In this document: in pieces, positions 32,859 through 45,301 of the stretch
Position numbering within the stretch: the stretch's first letter is position 1
Layout of the letters: each line of letters begins with the position of its first letter
Assembly (NCBI GenBank): GCA_973895155.1
Contig: OZ316899.1
Coordinates: forward strand, 4,464,001 to 4,528,000
DNA: 64,000 nt
DNA from: Marsupella aquatica
Taxonomy: Eukaryota > Marchantiophyta
Direction: 5' to 3'
Program-made: the position numbers and the translations under genes
Notes under the pieces: generated by a model
What the model was told of the DNA's origin: nothing
Database searches by the model: none
Seen by the model: only the letters and a program-made list of their open reading frames with translations

Positions 32859-35800
32859 CTATAGAGAGGGGTCCAAATCCTCCACTATGACTACATTTGG
32901 TTGATCCTGAACGGTGGATCGCGAGCGAGGGATGTAAGGCATGACAATGGACCACTCTGGGTCATCCCGATAGAGAAGATAAAATGCTTGCTCCAAATGA
33001 TGGGGAAATGCAAATGGATCTGACGTTCTCCAACTGGCACTAACAACACTACATGCACTTGCCTTCAACCATGTGAAACCATAAGCATCCTCTTCACAAG
33101 TCCGGTTGTGGCTGACTAGATTCATTTGAAACCACTTGCACTTCAACACCACCTCCTCCAAGGTTGTATGTTGTTGATACTTGATGGTAAGAATCTCCTC
33201 AATTTTCCCATAGTGTGCCACAGTACTACGTACGGGATTTCTATCAGATGTGCTACTCTGTGAATCTTGGATGAACCACCCCATCACCCCACAATCTTGT
33301 GTTGCTGCCCTCTTCATATCAAGATGTTCAACTCGGAAATGCCTCCCCTTTGACCACATGGCTGTTCGAGTTGTGACTGTAAGTAATGGACCATGAACCA
33401 AGGTGCGCATGTCACCGGTGGCCTCTAGGAAGTGCAAAACACTCTCACCCCGACCCAACAAGGCATCAATCTCTGCCAACTTCTCCTTCATATATGGGAG
33501 AAACTTTGGGAAGAGGCGTGGCCATTGACTATTCTGCTTCTCCTCCTCATAATAGGTACTCCACTCCCCTGCAATCTCTGGAGAGTTATACAACATGAAT
33601 GTGGTGAGCTGGAGGCACTCAGCAGACCCTAGTAGTTGTTCTCCCTTTGCTCCTGTGAGTCTATCATCCTCATAGTCTGCCTCTCGTGCTGCTTCATCTG
33701 TCCATCCCCTTGGAGCATTTGGATCAAGTGTAGCCACAATATTTGTACAATAGAACATACTTTCTGCTCCAAGGTGACGCTCAGCAATGCTACCTTCCAC
33801 CCTAGCACGGTTTGACACATACCCCTTCATGACTCCCATGTACCGCTCTATCCAATACATCCAACGACAATGTACAGGGCCTGCAATTGCCACTTCACGC
33901 ACTAGATGTATGAGAAAATGAACTTGACCATCAAAGAAGGAAGGAGGGAGTGCTCGCTCCAACTTGCACACTACCTCCACTCCAAACACCTCCATGGCAG
34001 CAATCTCATCCTCATTCACCTCCTTTTGACACACCCATCTCAACAACCTACCCAATGACCAAAGGGCATCCCGAAGATCCTTGCTGCCCAATCCAATAAT
34101 AGCAACTGGAATAACATGCTGCAAAAGGCGATGGTAATCATGGGTCTTCAAGAAAGCTGGCCACTTTGGAGAGTCATCTCCACCAAATGTCTTGCAAAGA
34201 TTGGCACCATACCCTGTAGGAAACCGCATTGACCCTATACGTTTGCAAATCTGTCCGCTCATTGCTCGTCAAAACCCATGGGGGATGGATAGTAAGGGGA
34301 TGATCAGGATCATCCATAGATGGCCAAAAACCATGAAGTCCATGCATCCCCATCTCCTCACAACTCTCTCTCTCCAGTTGCTGTTTTTCTCCCCATATAG
34401 ATGTTGGATCAATGACCTCCCAACATTTCCCTCAATATGCATAGGGTCCAATAGATGGTTAATGGGCATGTGGCCCCAATATGGAAGTTGTGATAGTGCT
34501 GACAAACGGGTCATTCCGCATCTAGCCAAGGGTATTGGGTCATCTGGGTCAGTGACCCTCTCCCATACCTCCTTCCAATATGCTGGGTCTTTTCGTTGAG
34601 GGTGAGGACGTGTATCTGGTTGAACCAACTCTGTGTCATACAAAAATGGATCATACCTCCATTCATGCTCTTCTGGAAGATACTTTGTGTGACCAATGTA
34701 AACAATCTTCCGTAGGGTGGTAGACTTTGGGCGCGCCACTCCCTCCAAATCGGGACCACAAGTCGGGCAAGCTCGGTATCCAGAAGTTTGCAAGCCAGAA
34801 ACACATCCAACCCTTGAACAAGAATGGTAACAAAACACCACAAATGTTTCAAAGTAAGTTCATTTTCAGAAGCAACGTACCTAAGGGACAAATCCTATTT
34901 AAAATTGAGCATACATTTACAGATAGACCATGCAATGCAAAGCCATATGTACGTAATTTAATTTAAAGGAAGTGCCACAAATCCATATTCATACCTGGAA
35001 GATCATGCATGGTCCACATAAGAATGGCCTTCAACTTAAAATGACGGGGTAAGCCCCCCGTATGCACTCGGCCATCATAGCAATCCACTCCTCTCCATAG
35101 CTCTTTTAGCTCCTCAATCAATGGTTGCAAGTATACATCAATCTTCTTCACTTGCTTAGGACCAGGGATAATCATGGATATGATCAAATGACCCTTCTTC
35201 ATGGCCATCCATGGTGGGATGTTGTAGTTAGTGAGGACTACTGGCCATATTGAGTATGGTTGGGCCTTGCCAGCCATTGCAAAAGGGCTTATACCATCTG
35301 ACGCCAAACCAAGGCGAACGTGACGAGGATCAGTCTTGAAATCACCCCAACAATCCTCCACAAATTTTTTTGCAGGGGAGTCAACCATCATGCACATGGT
35401 AGGTGGATCCAAACTCATGTTTGAACGATGTTGGGAATGCCATACCATATACTTAGCCAACTCTGCACATCAAAACTGGTGACACAAACGAGGAATAAGG
35501 GGAAAGTACCTCATAACCTTTTGAGGTACTTTTCCAGTCAACATATCCTCACGATATCTTGGGGCGTTGCAGGTGGGACATGTCACTGCATCCTTGTGCT
35601 CTTTAACAAAACACAATCATTCACACAAGCATGTATGACTTCGTACTTGAGTCCTATGGACTTCAACACTTTCTTTGCCTCTTTCCACGATGCTGGCAAG
35701 TTGTTCCCTTCTGGCAATATACACTCATGCAATGTCCTGAAAATATCATCAAGGAGCAAGTTGCTTGCTCTGTGTCTTTGCTGCAAGTTCAGTAATAACA

Positions 35801-36083
35801 TGATTGCCGAAAGTCGAGATAATCTGGACCCCTCAAATATGCGAGTTCGTGCATGCTCCCGAGCCTCCTCCCACTGTTGGGAATGTGATTCCCGTGGAGG
35901 AATGTGACCAGAATGAGGAGGTAAGTCAATGTCCTCCCAATCACCCATGTCATGATCACCTTCCCCTACATCCATGAACTGGTGCATCAATTCATCCATA
36001 GCCTGCTCCTCATGCACTCTTTCTTGGGAAGCATTAGGTACTTCATGTGGAATGTTTGCATTCGTTTTTTTCAAAAAAGTCAA
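32859..36083 (-). pseudogene. TNP2-type CACTA transposase, spliced, probably defective
   Basis: Read right to left. An acidic N-terminal section (36083-35583) leads into a TNP2 core with PLIPRL (near 35495). Then come PGPKQVKKIDVYLQPLIEEL (near 35150) and KAILMWTMHDLP (near 35000), followed by CPTC, YIGHTKYLPEEHEWR and NHLLDPMHIEGN (34.4-34.8 kb). The last part (34262-32859) carries the DUF4218-type region (HDYHRLLQHVIPVAI and later GPVHCRWMYWIERYMG). This follows the order of plant TNP2 transposases, which cut and join the element ends in the nucleus. An intron with a GTATGA donor begins near 34994. A short extra exon with plausible splice sites may lie at 36288-36378. A frameshift near 35620 and a stop near 34266 suggest inactivation, although further introns could explain them. 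Confidence 0.8.
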
Positions 36084-36537
36084 GGGATCCTAAAGTCTTT
36101 TATATTTTTGAATCTCATTTTTTAAAGAGTTTGAATCTCTCATAGCTTTTGCAGTAATGAAAGAAATTATCCCTTCAAAAATCAATAAAAGATTTTGAAG
36201 AAGCGGATGTTTTGGATCATAAAATTTTTTATTGATATATTTTCAAATTTATGGAAAGAAATTCCAAAGCGTTGTTTTCATCGTAACCTTGACCCCCTTC
36301 CTGACCATGCATGGCCTCACGGAGATGTTGTTGCATAGCTTGTGATAGTACCTCAACATCTGGTTGAGCAAATGTATTCTATACATAGAACAACAATATT
36401 GATATTAGGCCATGGTGGTTAATTAACTTAGTCAATTATTACAGATCCATGTCTTTCTGACCAATAACACATGAAAGTCTGACTATGTCAAATTTTATAT
36501 ATATACAAAATTGGATGTACATGTATGCATATATGTG

Positions 36538-37493
36538 CTATGAAGGATGACAGCGTATGGCCATCTTAGGCGCATCCCAATCATAGTCACAAAATATCTC
36601 CTCACCAGCCCTAATAGTCCGTATGGCTACAGTCATAATATGGTCATCCATATGCTTGACATAGTAAGGTGGTGGTGGTGCCCCCAAAATTTGAAGCCAC
36701 TCTACATTTGGTTCAAGTCCTCTCCCTCTCCCTTTGGTACTATTGATGTACCCAGCGATGTTATCACATCGCACAGGATCACCATCAATCATTCTACAAT
36801 GCCAAGGCCTCTTGAGGACCTCATCCGGATCAGAATCCATCTGCAATGCATACACCCCCCATGCTGGTTGTTGCCGCAAAATAATGTTCCAGTTTTTGGC
36901 AGTGTATACGGCACCAATATAAGGAAACAAGTGCTCCCCATCATAACCTCTCCGCCACGGCTTCGGATGGACCACAATGTCCTCCATAGCAAATAACCCA
37001 AGTCCTACATCAACACCAAGGGAGGATGGCTTGACTATCCATTCACGCCCCCATATCTCTACAGGGGCATCGGTGGGTATGCCAGGAGTGATTCTAAATA
37101 TCTCAGATGAGAAATCTTTCAAGACAATCATTGCCTTTCCTGTGAGATATGACAACCCAACCTACCCTCCACTACCACGTAATCCTCACCCCGCTCTACC
37201 AAAGCAGCATGGACCAAATTTGGGCCTAGGGACTTGCGAGTGGCCAAAGGTTCATAATGTCTCCGATGTCTATGGGAGCGAGGTTGGGTGCGTAGAACCC
37301 TAGTACATGGAGGTGCCTCTGGCTCACCCATCTCTGTGTCCTCCACTGGTCCCGGTATAGTTTGGGCCTCAACATGGGGAGGACTATGAGGAAGGGGTGT
37401 AGAAGTTGATGCAAGTAGCCCTCTTGCATGACCCAAAAATGTCTCTAGCCACAGGTCATTAGAGACCAATGGACGGCGGGGCCTATGGGGCAC
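36538..37493 (-). CDS. SET-domain protein inside the CACTA element
   Basis: SET-domain motifs are in order: GLGLFA (near 37000), AFIGAVY-like FPYIGAVY (near 36930), NIAGYINSTKGRG followed by PNVEW (near 36760-36705), and EEIFCDYDW (near 36590-36565). Such proteins transfer methyl groups from SAM to lysines, usually of histones. The frame 37155-36538 starts with TTG, not ATG, and has a stop just upstream. The preceding frame 37493-37128 (linker, Pro/Arg-rich) most likely continues into it through a one-base shift near 37143. A splice acceptor before 37493 and a donor after 37603 would join it in phase to the transposase-type N-terminal exon. It ends in a stop, so it could be a separate product or an alternative last exon. 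Confidence 0.65.
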
Positions 37494-37602
37494 CTATTCA
37501 TTCACAAATAAACCCAAAATTAATACATGTATGATGACGCGCAATAAGGGGCAACTTGTGTTTCCTCCACAAATTAGTCCGGTTAAAAGGTAGGGAGCAT
37601 AC

Positions 37603-37851
37603 CTCATGAGTTGAATGTCCTGGTAAATCACCCTGGTGCCGTCCATGATTCTCAATATGCTCAATGGTCTCCCAAGCTTGGCGAACAACCATTCCCTTAC
37701 ATCTTACACACCAACATGGAATGGGGCCAAGAGGAGGACGCCAAGACCTAGCAGGGGGAGGAGCAATATCCCCCTCAGAAGATGACGAGTTTGAGTCGGA
37801 ATCTGAGTCTGAACTCCCAGAAGTTGACATCTGCCCATCATAGGTACACAC
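37603..37851 (-). CDS. transposase-type N-terminal exon with Cys cluster
   Basis: This frame has an acidic Ser/Asp-rich start and the motif PCWCVRCKG followed by IEHIENHG. It resembles the Cys/His segment at the N-terminus of many plant TNP2 proteins (CPCVKCxG...IxxHxxxxG), thought to bind DNA. The exon ends at 37603 before a GTATGC donor, in phase with the acceptor at 37493. It may therefore be spliced to the SET frame, to the TNP2 core, or to both alternatively. Confidence 0.5.
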
Positions 37852-38589
37852 CTCATCTCAAAATCTCCCTCATATTAAGTCTCACACAATTGAATTGGAA
37901 TATATGCAAGCTTATAAGAGGTAAATAAAACATACACACCCACACACACTATACATCTTACCTGAATGATATCCGTGCTCAACAATGCCTAATAGGATCT
38001 TGGCCTTAGGATATATCCTAAGACAATATCCAAAATGTCTGCAAAAGGTGGTACCATGATAAACTTAGCTAGGGATGTATTCCCACAAATGTGCCCAACA
38101 ATGACCAAAAGGTTGGAGCCACAAATTCTACAAGTGTCCACCCTCGTATCAATTTAGGGAGTGCATCATACCTTTTGGATGCACGGGCTATCACAATGCA
38201 TATGGCATTGCAAAATTGGACCCTAAAAAAACAAAGACAAATTCAACAACCCAACCCTCTCCAAACAAGTACTGCACAATACACACACAAGGTTAATACC
38301 CTATGTTTGGCCTCCCACAAAATATTGCACATCACATATAACAAAAGACCATCACATATTGGCAGGAAGTACAATATAATGGCAAGAACATACCAGCCTA
38401 TATATATATATTACCCCAAAATTTGTCCATTTGGATAAATTGCCGCACTACAATGTAACCATCCGATCAAAAACCACGTTGGCGAAACAAAACTGGGACC
38501 ACCCAAAGCAAACCTACATTTCATTGCAAGTAAATGATGAAGTTAATATCCTTACAAAAACACTAATCCCAATTACCAACCCTATTCCC

Positions 38590-38740
38590 AACTACTATCC
38601 CATTACAAATTCATCGGAAACGTAGTCGGATGCCAAGCGGCAGTGAATGTCCGATGCTGGGACGAGGGGTCCGATTCTTATCGGATTGGACATTTGCGAT
38701 GTTTCTAGTATCGGACATACAATCGGATAGTCAATTAGGT
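38590..38740. repeat. internal cluster of TCCGAT/ATCGGA motifs
   Basis: About eight copies (ATCGGAAAC, GTCGGATG, GTCCGATG, GTCCGATT, ATCGGATTGG, ATCGGACAT, ATCGGATAG) lie just upstream of the plus-strand gene. They may be its promoter region or the end of another nested element. Confidence 0.6.
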
Positions 38741-39888
38741 CGCCCGACTGAAGTGCGAGTGCACCTCAATCGGGCATTGTTTCGAAAGAGTGTCGGGCGG
38801 ACTTGGCAAGCTCAATTGCGTGAGCTCTGGAGGTCATGGCTATGGAGGGCAATGGTGGGGCACCGGGGGGGATGGAGCTGGTCCATCTAAAAGCTTTGCT
38901 CTCATAATGGCAGAGGTTTTCAGGACGCAAGCTGGGTTGTCTGCTGAATCTGCAGAGAAAGTTGCCCATTTGACTCAAGGGTTGATTGACTCCTCCGACA
39001 GAGCTGTGATCAGGCTAGAGAAGGAGAGGAAAAGAAAGAGGAAGGAGGAGAGTAGGAGGCCAGAGGAGACTCTCTCACCACGACAGAGAGAAGAGCCTCA
39101 GGAAGGAGGCTTGAGCTGCAAAGAGGCTTTGAATTGAGGAGGAGAGACTGCGTGCAGAGGAGAGGGCAAAACGGCCAAAGCTGGTTTTGAATGAGGGAGG
39201 AGCTCCCACAGCAAAGAGCTATAGACTCTTCAAGAGTCAGCTGGGGCAGGTCTTAAGGTCACATTTTGGCCCCTTAGACTACTGGGGAAAGAAGAAAGAA
39301 GAGGAGTGATTTCGGGTTAAGGAGCAAGTGAAAGAGAGATTCAGCAATGGCTCGTTCTTAGATGACCGATTTCTGAACAGGAAAATCTCTGTATCACTTG
39401 CAGATCGTCGAAATCACATTAGGGAGAAGATGAGGAAGTACCTGCTTGAATGTCAGGATGAGGAAGAGGTGATCAGGAAGGGAAATCCCCCGGATGACAT
39501 AGACGCTGATGCCTGGTCCGCTTGGATTGAGGCTGAGCTGCAGGTTCGTGCTTGGCAAGCTCGTTGTCACTGGCAAGCTAAGGTTTCTGAGGCAGAGAAG
39601 AGGGCCCTTGCAAGAGAGACTGCTGACATCCGCCCTCTGCAATGCAAAGCAATTGAATGGGAGAGGATATCAAAACAGCTTGGAGACCCACCCCTGGCAA
39701 TTCAGAAGGCAATTGATAGAGTGGAGAAGAGACCAAAAGTGACTCACCGGATGGGACAAGGTGGATCCCTTCGTCTCAAAGCAGAGTTTGTGAGTTCTTT
39801 GCCCCCCTCCTCTTTGCTCAATTCCTACCTCCTTGCAAGGTCCTTCCTCCTCCTGATCACCTTAGGCACCAATCCTGAGTAATGCCTG

Positions 39889-39907
39889 CAGAGCCCCCCC
39901 CCCCCCC
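39889..39907. repeat. C homopolymer
   Basis: A run of about 14 C after GCAGAG within an intron-like region of the second CACTA gene. Confidence 0.8.
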
Positions 39908-39989
39908 GCAACTACCATTCTTATGCTAATGTAAACAGTGTGGTTGTCTAGCTTATTAATTGTCGTGGATTTTCAGTTTCCAGTGTTTT

Positions 39990-40180
39990 CTGCTGAGTCC
40001 GATGCATGTCCGACTTTAATTTAGTCGGAAGCAACATCGGATGCTGTATTATGGTCAGTTGCAGGGCTGTGTTCGATCTAGGTCTGATTACTTTACCATC
40101 GGACATTGTATCGGACTCAAAGTGTCGGGTTTGCTTCCGATGTGGCAAAGAGGGGTCCGATGAAATTAGGATCGGATAAA
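39990..40180. repeat. second internal cluster of TCCGAT/ATCGGA motifs
   Basis: Copies near 39997, 40020, 40034, 40098, 40110, 40136, 40157 and 40171 lie in an intron-like interval of the plus-strand gene. Confidence 0.55.
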
Positions 40181-40849
40181 TTCAAATTTTTGAATTATCG
40201 ATGAGTGTTATTGGGTGAGCGGCCATGATTCATGCCAAGTGCTTAATTAGGTTATAGGTAGGGATTTTCTGAAAGTGAAGGGGGATGATTTTTAAAACTA
40301 AAATCAAGGGTTGATGAAGGGTTTAATTTTTGGAAGTAATGTATATATTTAGCTTGAAGGAGTATTAATTTGTTGGAGTGCAGGAGCAAGAGCATGGACG
40401 CCCAATCTTGCCAATCGAGAGAGAGTTAGCTAAGAAGCTTGGACCACGGGCTCTCAAGCTTTGCATGGAGGAGGAGTTGGGGTTGGTAAGTTTATTCAAT
40501 ACCGTTAATCCTAAGGTGATCAATTCATCATTGAGTTGTTGTAATTAAAATTTTGGTAACACTAACATATTGGTTGGTGCTTGCGTATATATATGGATGT
40601 AGGGCTCGGAGGATGGGTCAGAGACTTCTGGCGAGGAGGAGGAGGACGGATCGGACAACTCAGATTCAGAATCTGAGGGCGTGGCACCCATCCCTGTGCC
40701 TCCAATTGGTGCAACATCCCGAGGGCGTGGAGGTAGTCAGTCTAGACAGAGGACACATGATGGTGGTAGGGGTCATAGTGTTGGGGGAGGTAGTAGGGGT
40801 GCTCGCGTAGGAGGCGCATCTCGCCATACAGTGGCTGGTGGGGCTGGTG

Positions 40850-41300
40850 GTTCTCACCGGTCTGCTCTTGGTAGGGGGGGTGGTAGTAGGGCACCCGATG
40901 GTTTGCACTGGTTGACTTCTGGTAGGGGGGTGGTAGTAGGGCACCCGATGGTTTGCACCGGTCCACTTCTGGTGGAGGGACTGGTAGTAGGGCACCTGGT
41001 GGTTCTCACCGGTCCGCTTCTGGTGGGGGGCAGGGCGGGGGTGGCACCGGGGCCCCTAGTGGTTCTCATCGGGCAGGTTCTGGTGGGGGGGAGGGACCAG
41101 GGCTCCTGGTGGTTCTCATCGGGCAGGTTCTAGTGCGGGGGGTGGTAGTGGGGCACCTGGTGGTTATCACCGGTCCATTTCTGGTGGGGGGGGGGTGGCA
41201 CCAGGGCTCCTAGTGGTTCTCGCCATTCAGGTGCTGCAGGTGGCGGGAGTAGTGGGGCACATGCTGCTTCTCGTCATTCAGGGGCTGGTGGTGGGGAGGG
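40850..41300 (+). repeat. coding minisatellite of about 58-bp units
   Basis: Units contain CACCGGTCCGCTTCTGGTGG and GGTAGTAGGGCACC variants, repeated about seven times. Two units at 40870-40985 are nearly identical. It encodes Gly/Ser/His/Arg-rich repeats. Length changes between units explain the frameshifts in the gene tail. Confidence 0.7.
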
Positions 41301-42009
41301 TAGTGGGACCCCTGCTGGTTCTCACCAGTCAGTTGGGGATGGGGGCAGTGCCCCAGCTGACCAGTTAGGGGCCAACCAGGGTACTACAAGCGTTGGAGGC
41401 AGTGGCGGTGGTGCGAGTGGGTCTCACCAGTCGGGTGCCATCGGGGGTGATGGCTCTCACCACTCTGGCACCCAAGTGGGCAGTGGGGATGCATCCTTTC
41501 ATACTTGCTCTGCTGGTGGGGGTGCTGCACCGCCTTCGCATGACTCAGGAGGTGTGTCTGGTGGTGATGCTCGTGGAAGTAGTGGTACAGCAGGCCCTAG
41601 CACCACAGGTGCAGGTGGGTCACATGCCCCCATTGATGAGGCCCTAGAGGTAGTGCCAGCTGCTAGTACCCCACCATCAAGATCTTGCACCCATTCCAAG
41701 AAAAGGAAGGGACGACATGCACCAGCATATGGATAGGGCAGCCTAGGATAGGCCCATATATAGGTAGGCATTTTGCTGATTGACTTAGAGTACACTTGTG
41801 CATTTAGTACTTACCATGTTCATTTGGCAAGGCCAGGCCATTGATCCTGTTTTGTATATCTATTTTGGGGTCTCCCCTTTTTGATTATATATTTATACCT
41901 TCTTTGCGTACACACAGATGTTGGGGTCTATGTGTGTCACCATCTTAATACCCTAATTCAGCCCCCAAATTAAATCCAATAAAAACCCCAAATTTATGAG
42001 CCATACTCT

Positions 42010-42345
42010 ACTGCTTCCGATCTGCTTCCGATACTAGATTTGATGCTCAGTCCGATACACATTCCGTTGCTACCATCTTTGCAATGTCCAATGCCACATC
42101 CTATGCACTTTCCAAATTGGAAAATAATGCAACATCCGATACTTATAATTATGCAATTTCCAATTTCTAAATAAACGGATAAACCGATATTATAAGAATT
42201 GGACCATGATCGCATGTGTACAATGCCTTGCATGCGGTAGCTGCCTTGTTTCCGAAACTCTTCGCATCGGGCGTGATTTTATCCAATACCCTCTACGTCG
42301 GTCTATGCGATTACTACTACATCGGAAAGTCCGAAGGAGATCCGA
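42010..42345. repeat. right subterminal TCCGAT repeats of the CACTA element
   Basis: Copies of TCCGAT, TTCCGA and ATCGGA run from 42017 to 42345 and then stop. No TAGTG terminus is seen after them, so this end may be truncated. Confidence 0.55.
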
Positions 42346-42349
42346 TTGA

Positions 42350-45119
42350 AAGAATATATAGAAGAGGAAAGAATATATAGGCAGAGGGTAATCAAAAGAG
42401 TAAAGAAAATATAGAGAATTACTTTGTCGATGATCAACTTGATTGAGTCATGAAATTAGATAGGAATGAAGACTCAACCTACCATTGATTGGTGAGATAT
42501 GATGGTTGGGAAAATCATTGATTACAAGGAGCGTGATTGAAAAGCCAGGTTGAATTAAAGGTGACAATGTCAACATCACAGTCGTCAAAGTGAAAATCGC
42601 AAAAAACTCATGATAAGAAAACTCAACGACACCAAAAAACTTTTGGTGCCACATTTACTTGACCAAATTGGCTGATATTTTTTGTGGAGATAGGAAATGA
42701 AGTAGGCGCACCTTCTAGCAAAGTATGAGCATCAACCAAGGTCCGGTTGGTGAGAGAAAAATCCAACAGTGGAGTGGGGTATGTAGCTTTTTATCTTTTG
42801 TTGCATATCTGATTCACACATTCAAGCAAACGAATACTGTTGTGATCAAATAATTGATACAAAAATGGTGGTTGAATAACTATGATTGTGAAGCACATGA
42901 TGTAGAAGGTAGTAGTATGAAAGGGTAGGTCAAAATGGAGTTATGAATTCAAGTCGCAAGTCGCTGAAATTGAAAATTGCTAAATAATGAAGTAGAGAAA
43001 ATCAGCAATGATAAATATTTTTGACGCCACATTTGCTCAACCAAATTGGCTGACATTTTTTGTGGAATTAGAAAGGAAGCAGACACTTTTTCTCTCAAAG
43101 TATGAGCACCAACCAAGGTCTATTTGGTGAGAGATAAATCAAATGGTGGAGGTAGGTCTGTAGCTTCCAATTTTTCTTTATGAATTTAATTCTATGATTT
43201 GAAGCATGTGGACCATAGTTGAATGAAAGTGAAAGATTCATTAGGAACTAGTAAGAGAGGAGAATACTTAGCCCATGGTGAAGATTTGATTGGAGTGGCT
43301 GAAAAATATTTAAAAATTATAGTTTCTTGTGTTGAGGGAGAGATGCCTTGCTACTTAGTAAAAACTTTGCCCAATGGGAGTGCAAACTAAGATCAGAAAG
43401 CATATGCTCCCAATGTTGGATAGTAGGAGAATAGAGGGTATGTAGAAAGGCCCTGGACTAACATTCCACTTGTACAAGAAATTTTATGATGTTATATAAA
43501 ACTGTCATTTTGTTGGCTTTTTTCTTTACTATGATTCCACCTTTGTAATTTGGCTAAGAATTGAGCTTTAGAAAGCATGAGTACCTGGATGTTACCTCGT
43601 GCTCAGTTCGATTGATTTTTTGGAGGTTAATACAAATTCTTTTGTGTGTTATTTTGCTATTCACTTTGATACTCCATGGGCCAGAGTTAGTAGGTATCCC
43701 CAAGGTGTGACACTCTGAATTTTCAGAGCTTGGAGTGTCCAGAAATATCAATCTGATCAATTTGTTACTTGAAGATTGTGTTGTAGTTGGAATCTAAGGG
43801 CTTAGCCCCTAGTTCCATTTCACAAATTGATCAAGAGCAAGAATTATAGCATCACGGCAACAAAAACTTATGTGGTACTTGGCGGAATTTTCTCAATGAG
43901 CTGTCGGTTTGTTGTTGGATTCATGTAAAATCAACTAGAAGTTGTGTTACAATTTCAAGTTTCCCTAGTTTGGACAACATACCTTGGTATCATATTGACG
44001 GTTCCTTACAGTGTCTAGGTGTCTAGTTGTGAGCTTTTAGTAGGGAGTTGTTTACAGGTTTTCCTTGACCACCCTATTTGAAGCACATTAGTAAAGCTTG
44101 CACTCTCACAAGGGAGTCTTGTTATTTTGTCATTGTAATTTGTTGGTCAAAGTGGAGAGGCCCTCTAGCCTCTTGTAAGATAGAGGTGGGGTTTTGTTGG
44201 TTCTAAGAAGTTTTTCTATTTGCCTTTTTGCTTGTGGTTCCACTCTAAGCTCTTCCATGGGAACGAACTAGTAAAAATAGAGATATGTTGCTTGGGTTGT
44301 GTGCTACCTGTGAGTTACCCACCACGACATGCATATTGGATTGAACGGGAGATCCACGACTACTATGTCAAGGATTGCCTTGCCTCATCTCATTACAATA
44401 CTAAATCAGAGACCGACTTAGATGCTTACAAGGCTGCCTCCCCATGAGACAAGATGGAGTTCTTTGACTCCTAGACTTGACTCCTAGACCTCCCTTTTAG
44501 GATGTTTTGGCAAATTTTGGGAAGCTATCTTGTCACATGTTCTCCAAATTTGTATTTGAAGTAAATTTCATGTGATGAGCTACTAGCCATTTTGTCCATT
44601 GAGATCCTACATGATATGATTCCCAATGTATTGCTTTGTTGTTTCCTTCATTTTCATAGTGTCAATTTTGCTACTCGAATTTGACACAAAATAGACAAAA
44701 TTGTTTGAGTCATTTATATTCATCGGTTCCAAGTTTAAGTTAAGTTCAACGATTTACGTTCAGAGGATAAGACGAGTTAGAGTTGAGTCTGAATAGATAC
44801 AAACTCCAATATGCACGTAAAGAAGGCATTTCAAGGAACAAACATAATGGTTTGTCTGCGGATCAAAGGCTTTTGGATAGGGTCCCACACTAGCAAGATT
44901 GCTAGCCCAAATCAACACTCTAAAAATGATTAACATTTGGATTTCATTTTTCAACTTGCTAACATTCTATAGAATGAGTAAGTGTCCGAGCAGCACTTCA
45001 AAGTGAGGAAAGCATTTGAACTGGAACGTGAGTCCAATCATCCAACAGATCAGAGTCAGACCATTAAACCATATGCCTAGGAAAAAAAGACCAGTAATCA
45101 ATAAAAAGAGGAGAAATGT
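42350..45119. other. AT-rich region, no gene seen
   Basis: No frame over 80 codons looks coding. The region holds an imperfect direct repeat of about 200 bp (42590-42790 and 42968-43170) and otherwise nothing I can name. Confidence 0.4.
42590..43170. repeat. imperfect direct repeat, period 378 bp
   Basis: CCAAATTGGCTGATATTTTT at 42663 recurs at 43041 with one change. The flanks also match: TTTTGGTGCCACATTT / TTTTTGACGCCACATTT before, and TATGAGCA(T/C)CAACCAAGGTC after. Confidence 0.75.
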
Positions 45120-45124
45120 CAAAC

Positions 45125-45301
45125 TATTGTAACCCATAGGTTAGGTCAACATCCAATCCTAGTTAGGGGATTAAGGTAGTTACTACAACTACCACTACAT
45201 GTATACCTAGGGAGGTATTAGTAAACCCCATAGGAATGGATGAACCTTAGTTGTTGGTGGACTTAACATTTTCTCTTCTGAATTATCTACACCTCTCAAC
45301 A
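45125..45301 (+). repeat. 5' LTR of the non-autonomous element
   Basis: 177 bp. It starts TATTGTAACCC where the 3' copy has TGTTGTAACCC, and ends CTCAACA. About six differences from the 3' LTR were seen. Confidence 0.9.

Larger units (their letters stand above)
38790..41736 (+). pseudogene. second CACTA gene (TNPA/Transposase_24-like) with repetitive tail
   Basis: The exons lie on the plus strand. 38790-39137 has a Lys/Arg/Glu-rich stretch (EKERKRKRKEESRRPEE). 39328-39800 carries RNHIREKMRKYLLECQDEEE, DADAWSAWIEAEL and RPKVTHRMGQGGSLRLKAEF, which follows the pattern of the plant Transposase_24 / TNPA-type domain (a HxxG(R/Q)xS-like end). Further exons are likely at 40381-40485 (starts EQEHGRPILPIERELAKKL, ends EELG) and from 40603 on (acidic, then Gly/Ser/His/Arg-rich). 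The tail 40680-41736 is a minisatellite with small frameshifts and ends with KKRKGRHAP near 41700. TNPA-type proteins bind the subterminal repeats. The stops between 39138 and 39330 may be introns or decay. Confidence 0.5.
32099..42350. mobile_element. CACTA (En/Spm-type) element with TNP2, SET and a second gene
   Basis: The left end is placed at CACTAGTACATTTTTGCAAT (32099), directly followed by many TCCGAT / ATCGGA motifs (32119-32525), the usual subterminal repeat layout. The same motifs recur at 38590-38740, 39990-40180 and 42010-42345. Inside are a minus-strand TNP2-type transposase and a plus-strand second gene, transcribed away from each other. The right terminal inverted repeat (expected ...TAGTG) was not found, so the right boundary is only where the motifs stop. 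Confidence 0.7.

Noticed and set aside
42099-42240. Minus-strand 79-codon frame near 42.0-42.2 kb
   Set aside because: Composed of the TCCGAT-type repeat region with Ile/Gly/Ser/Cys bias; not a gene.
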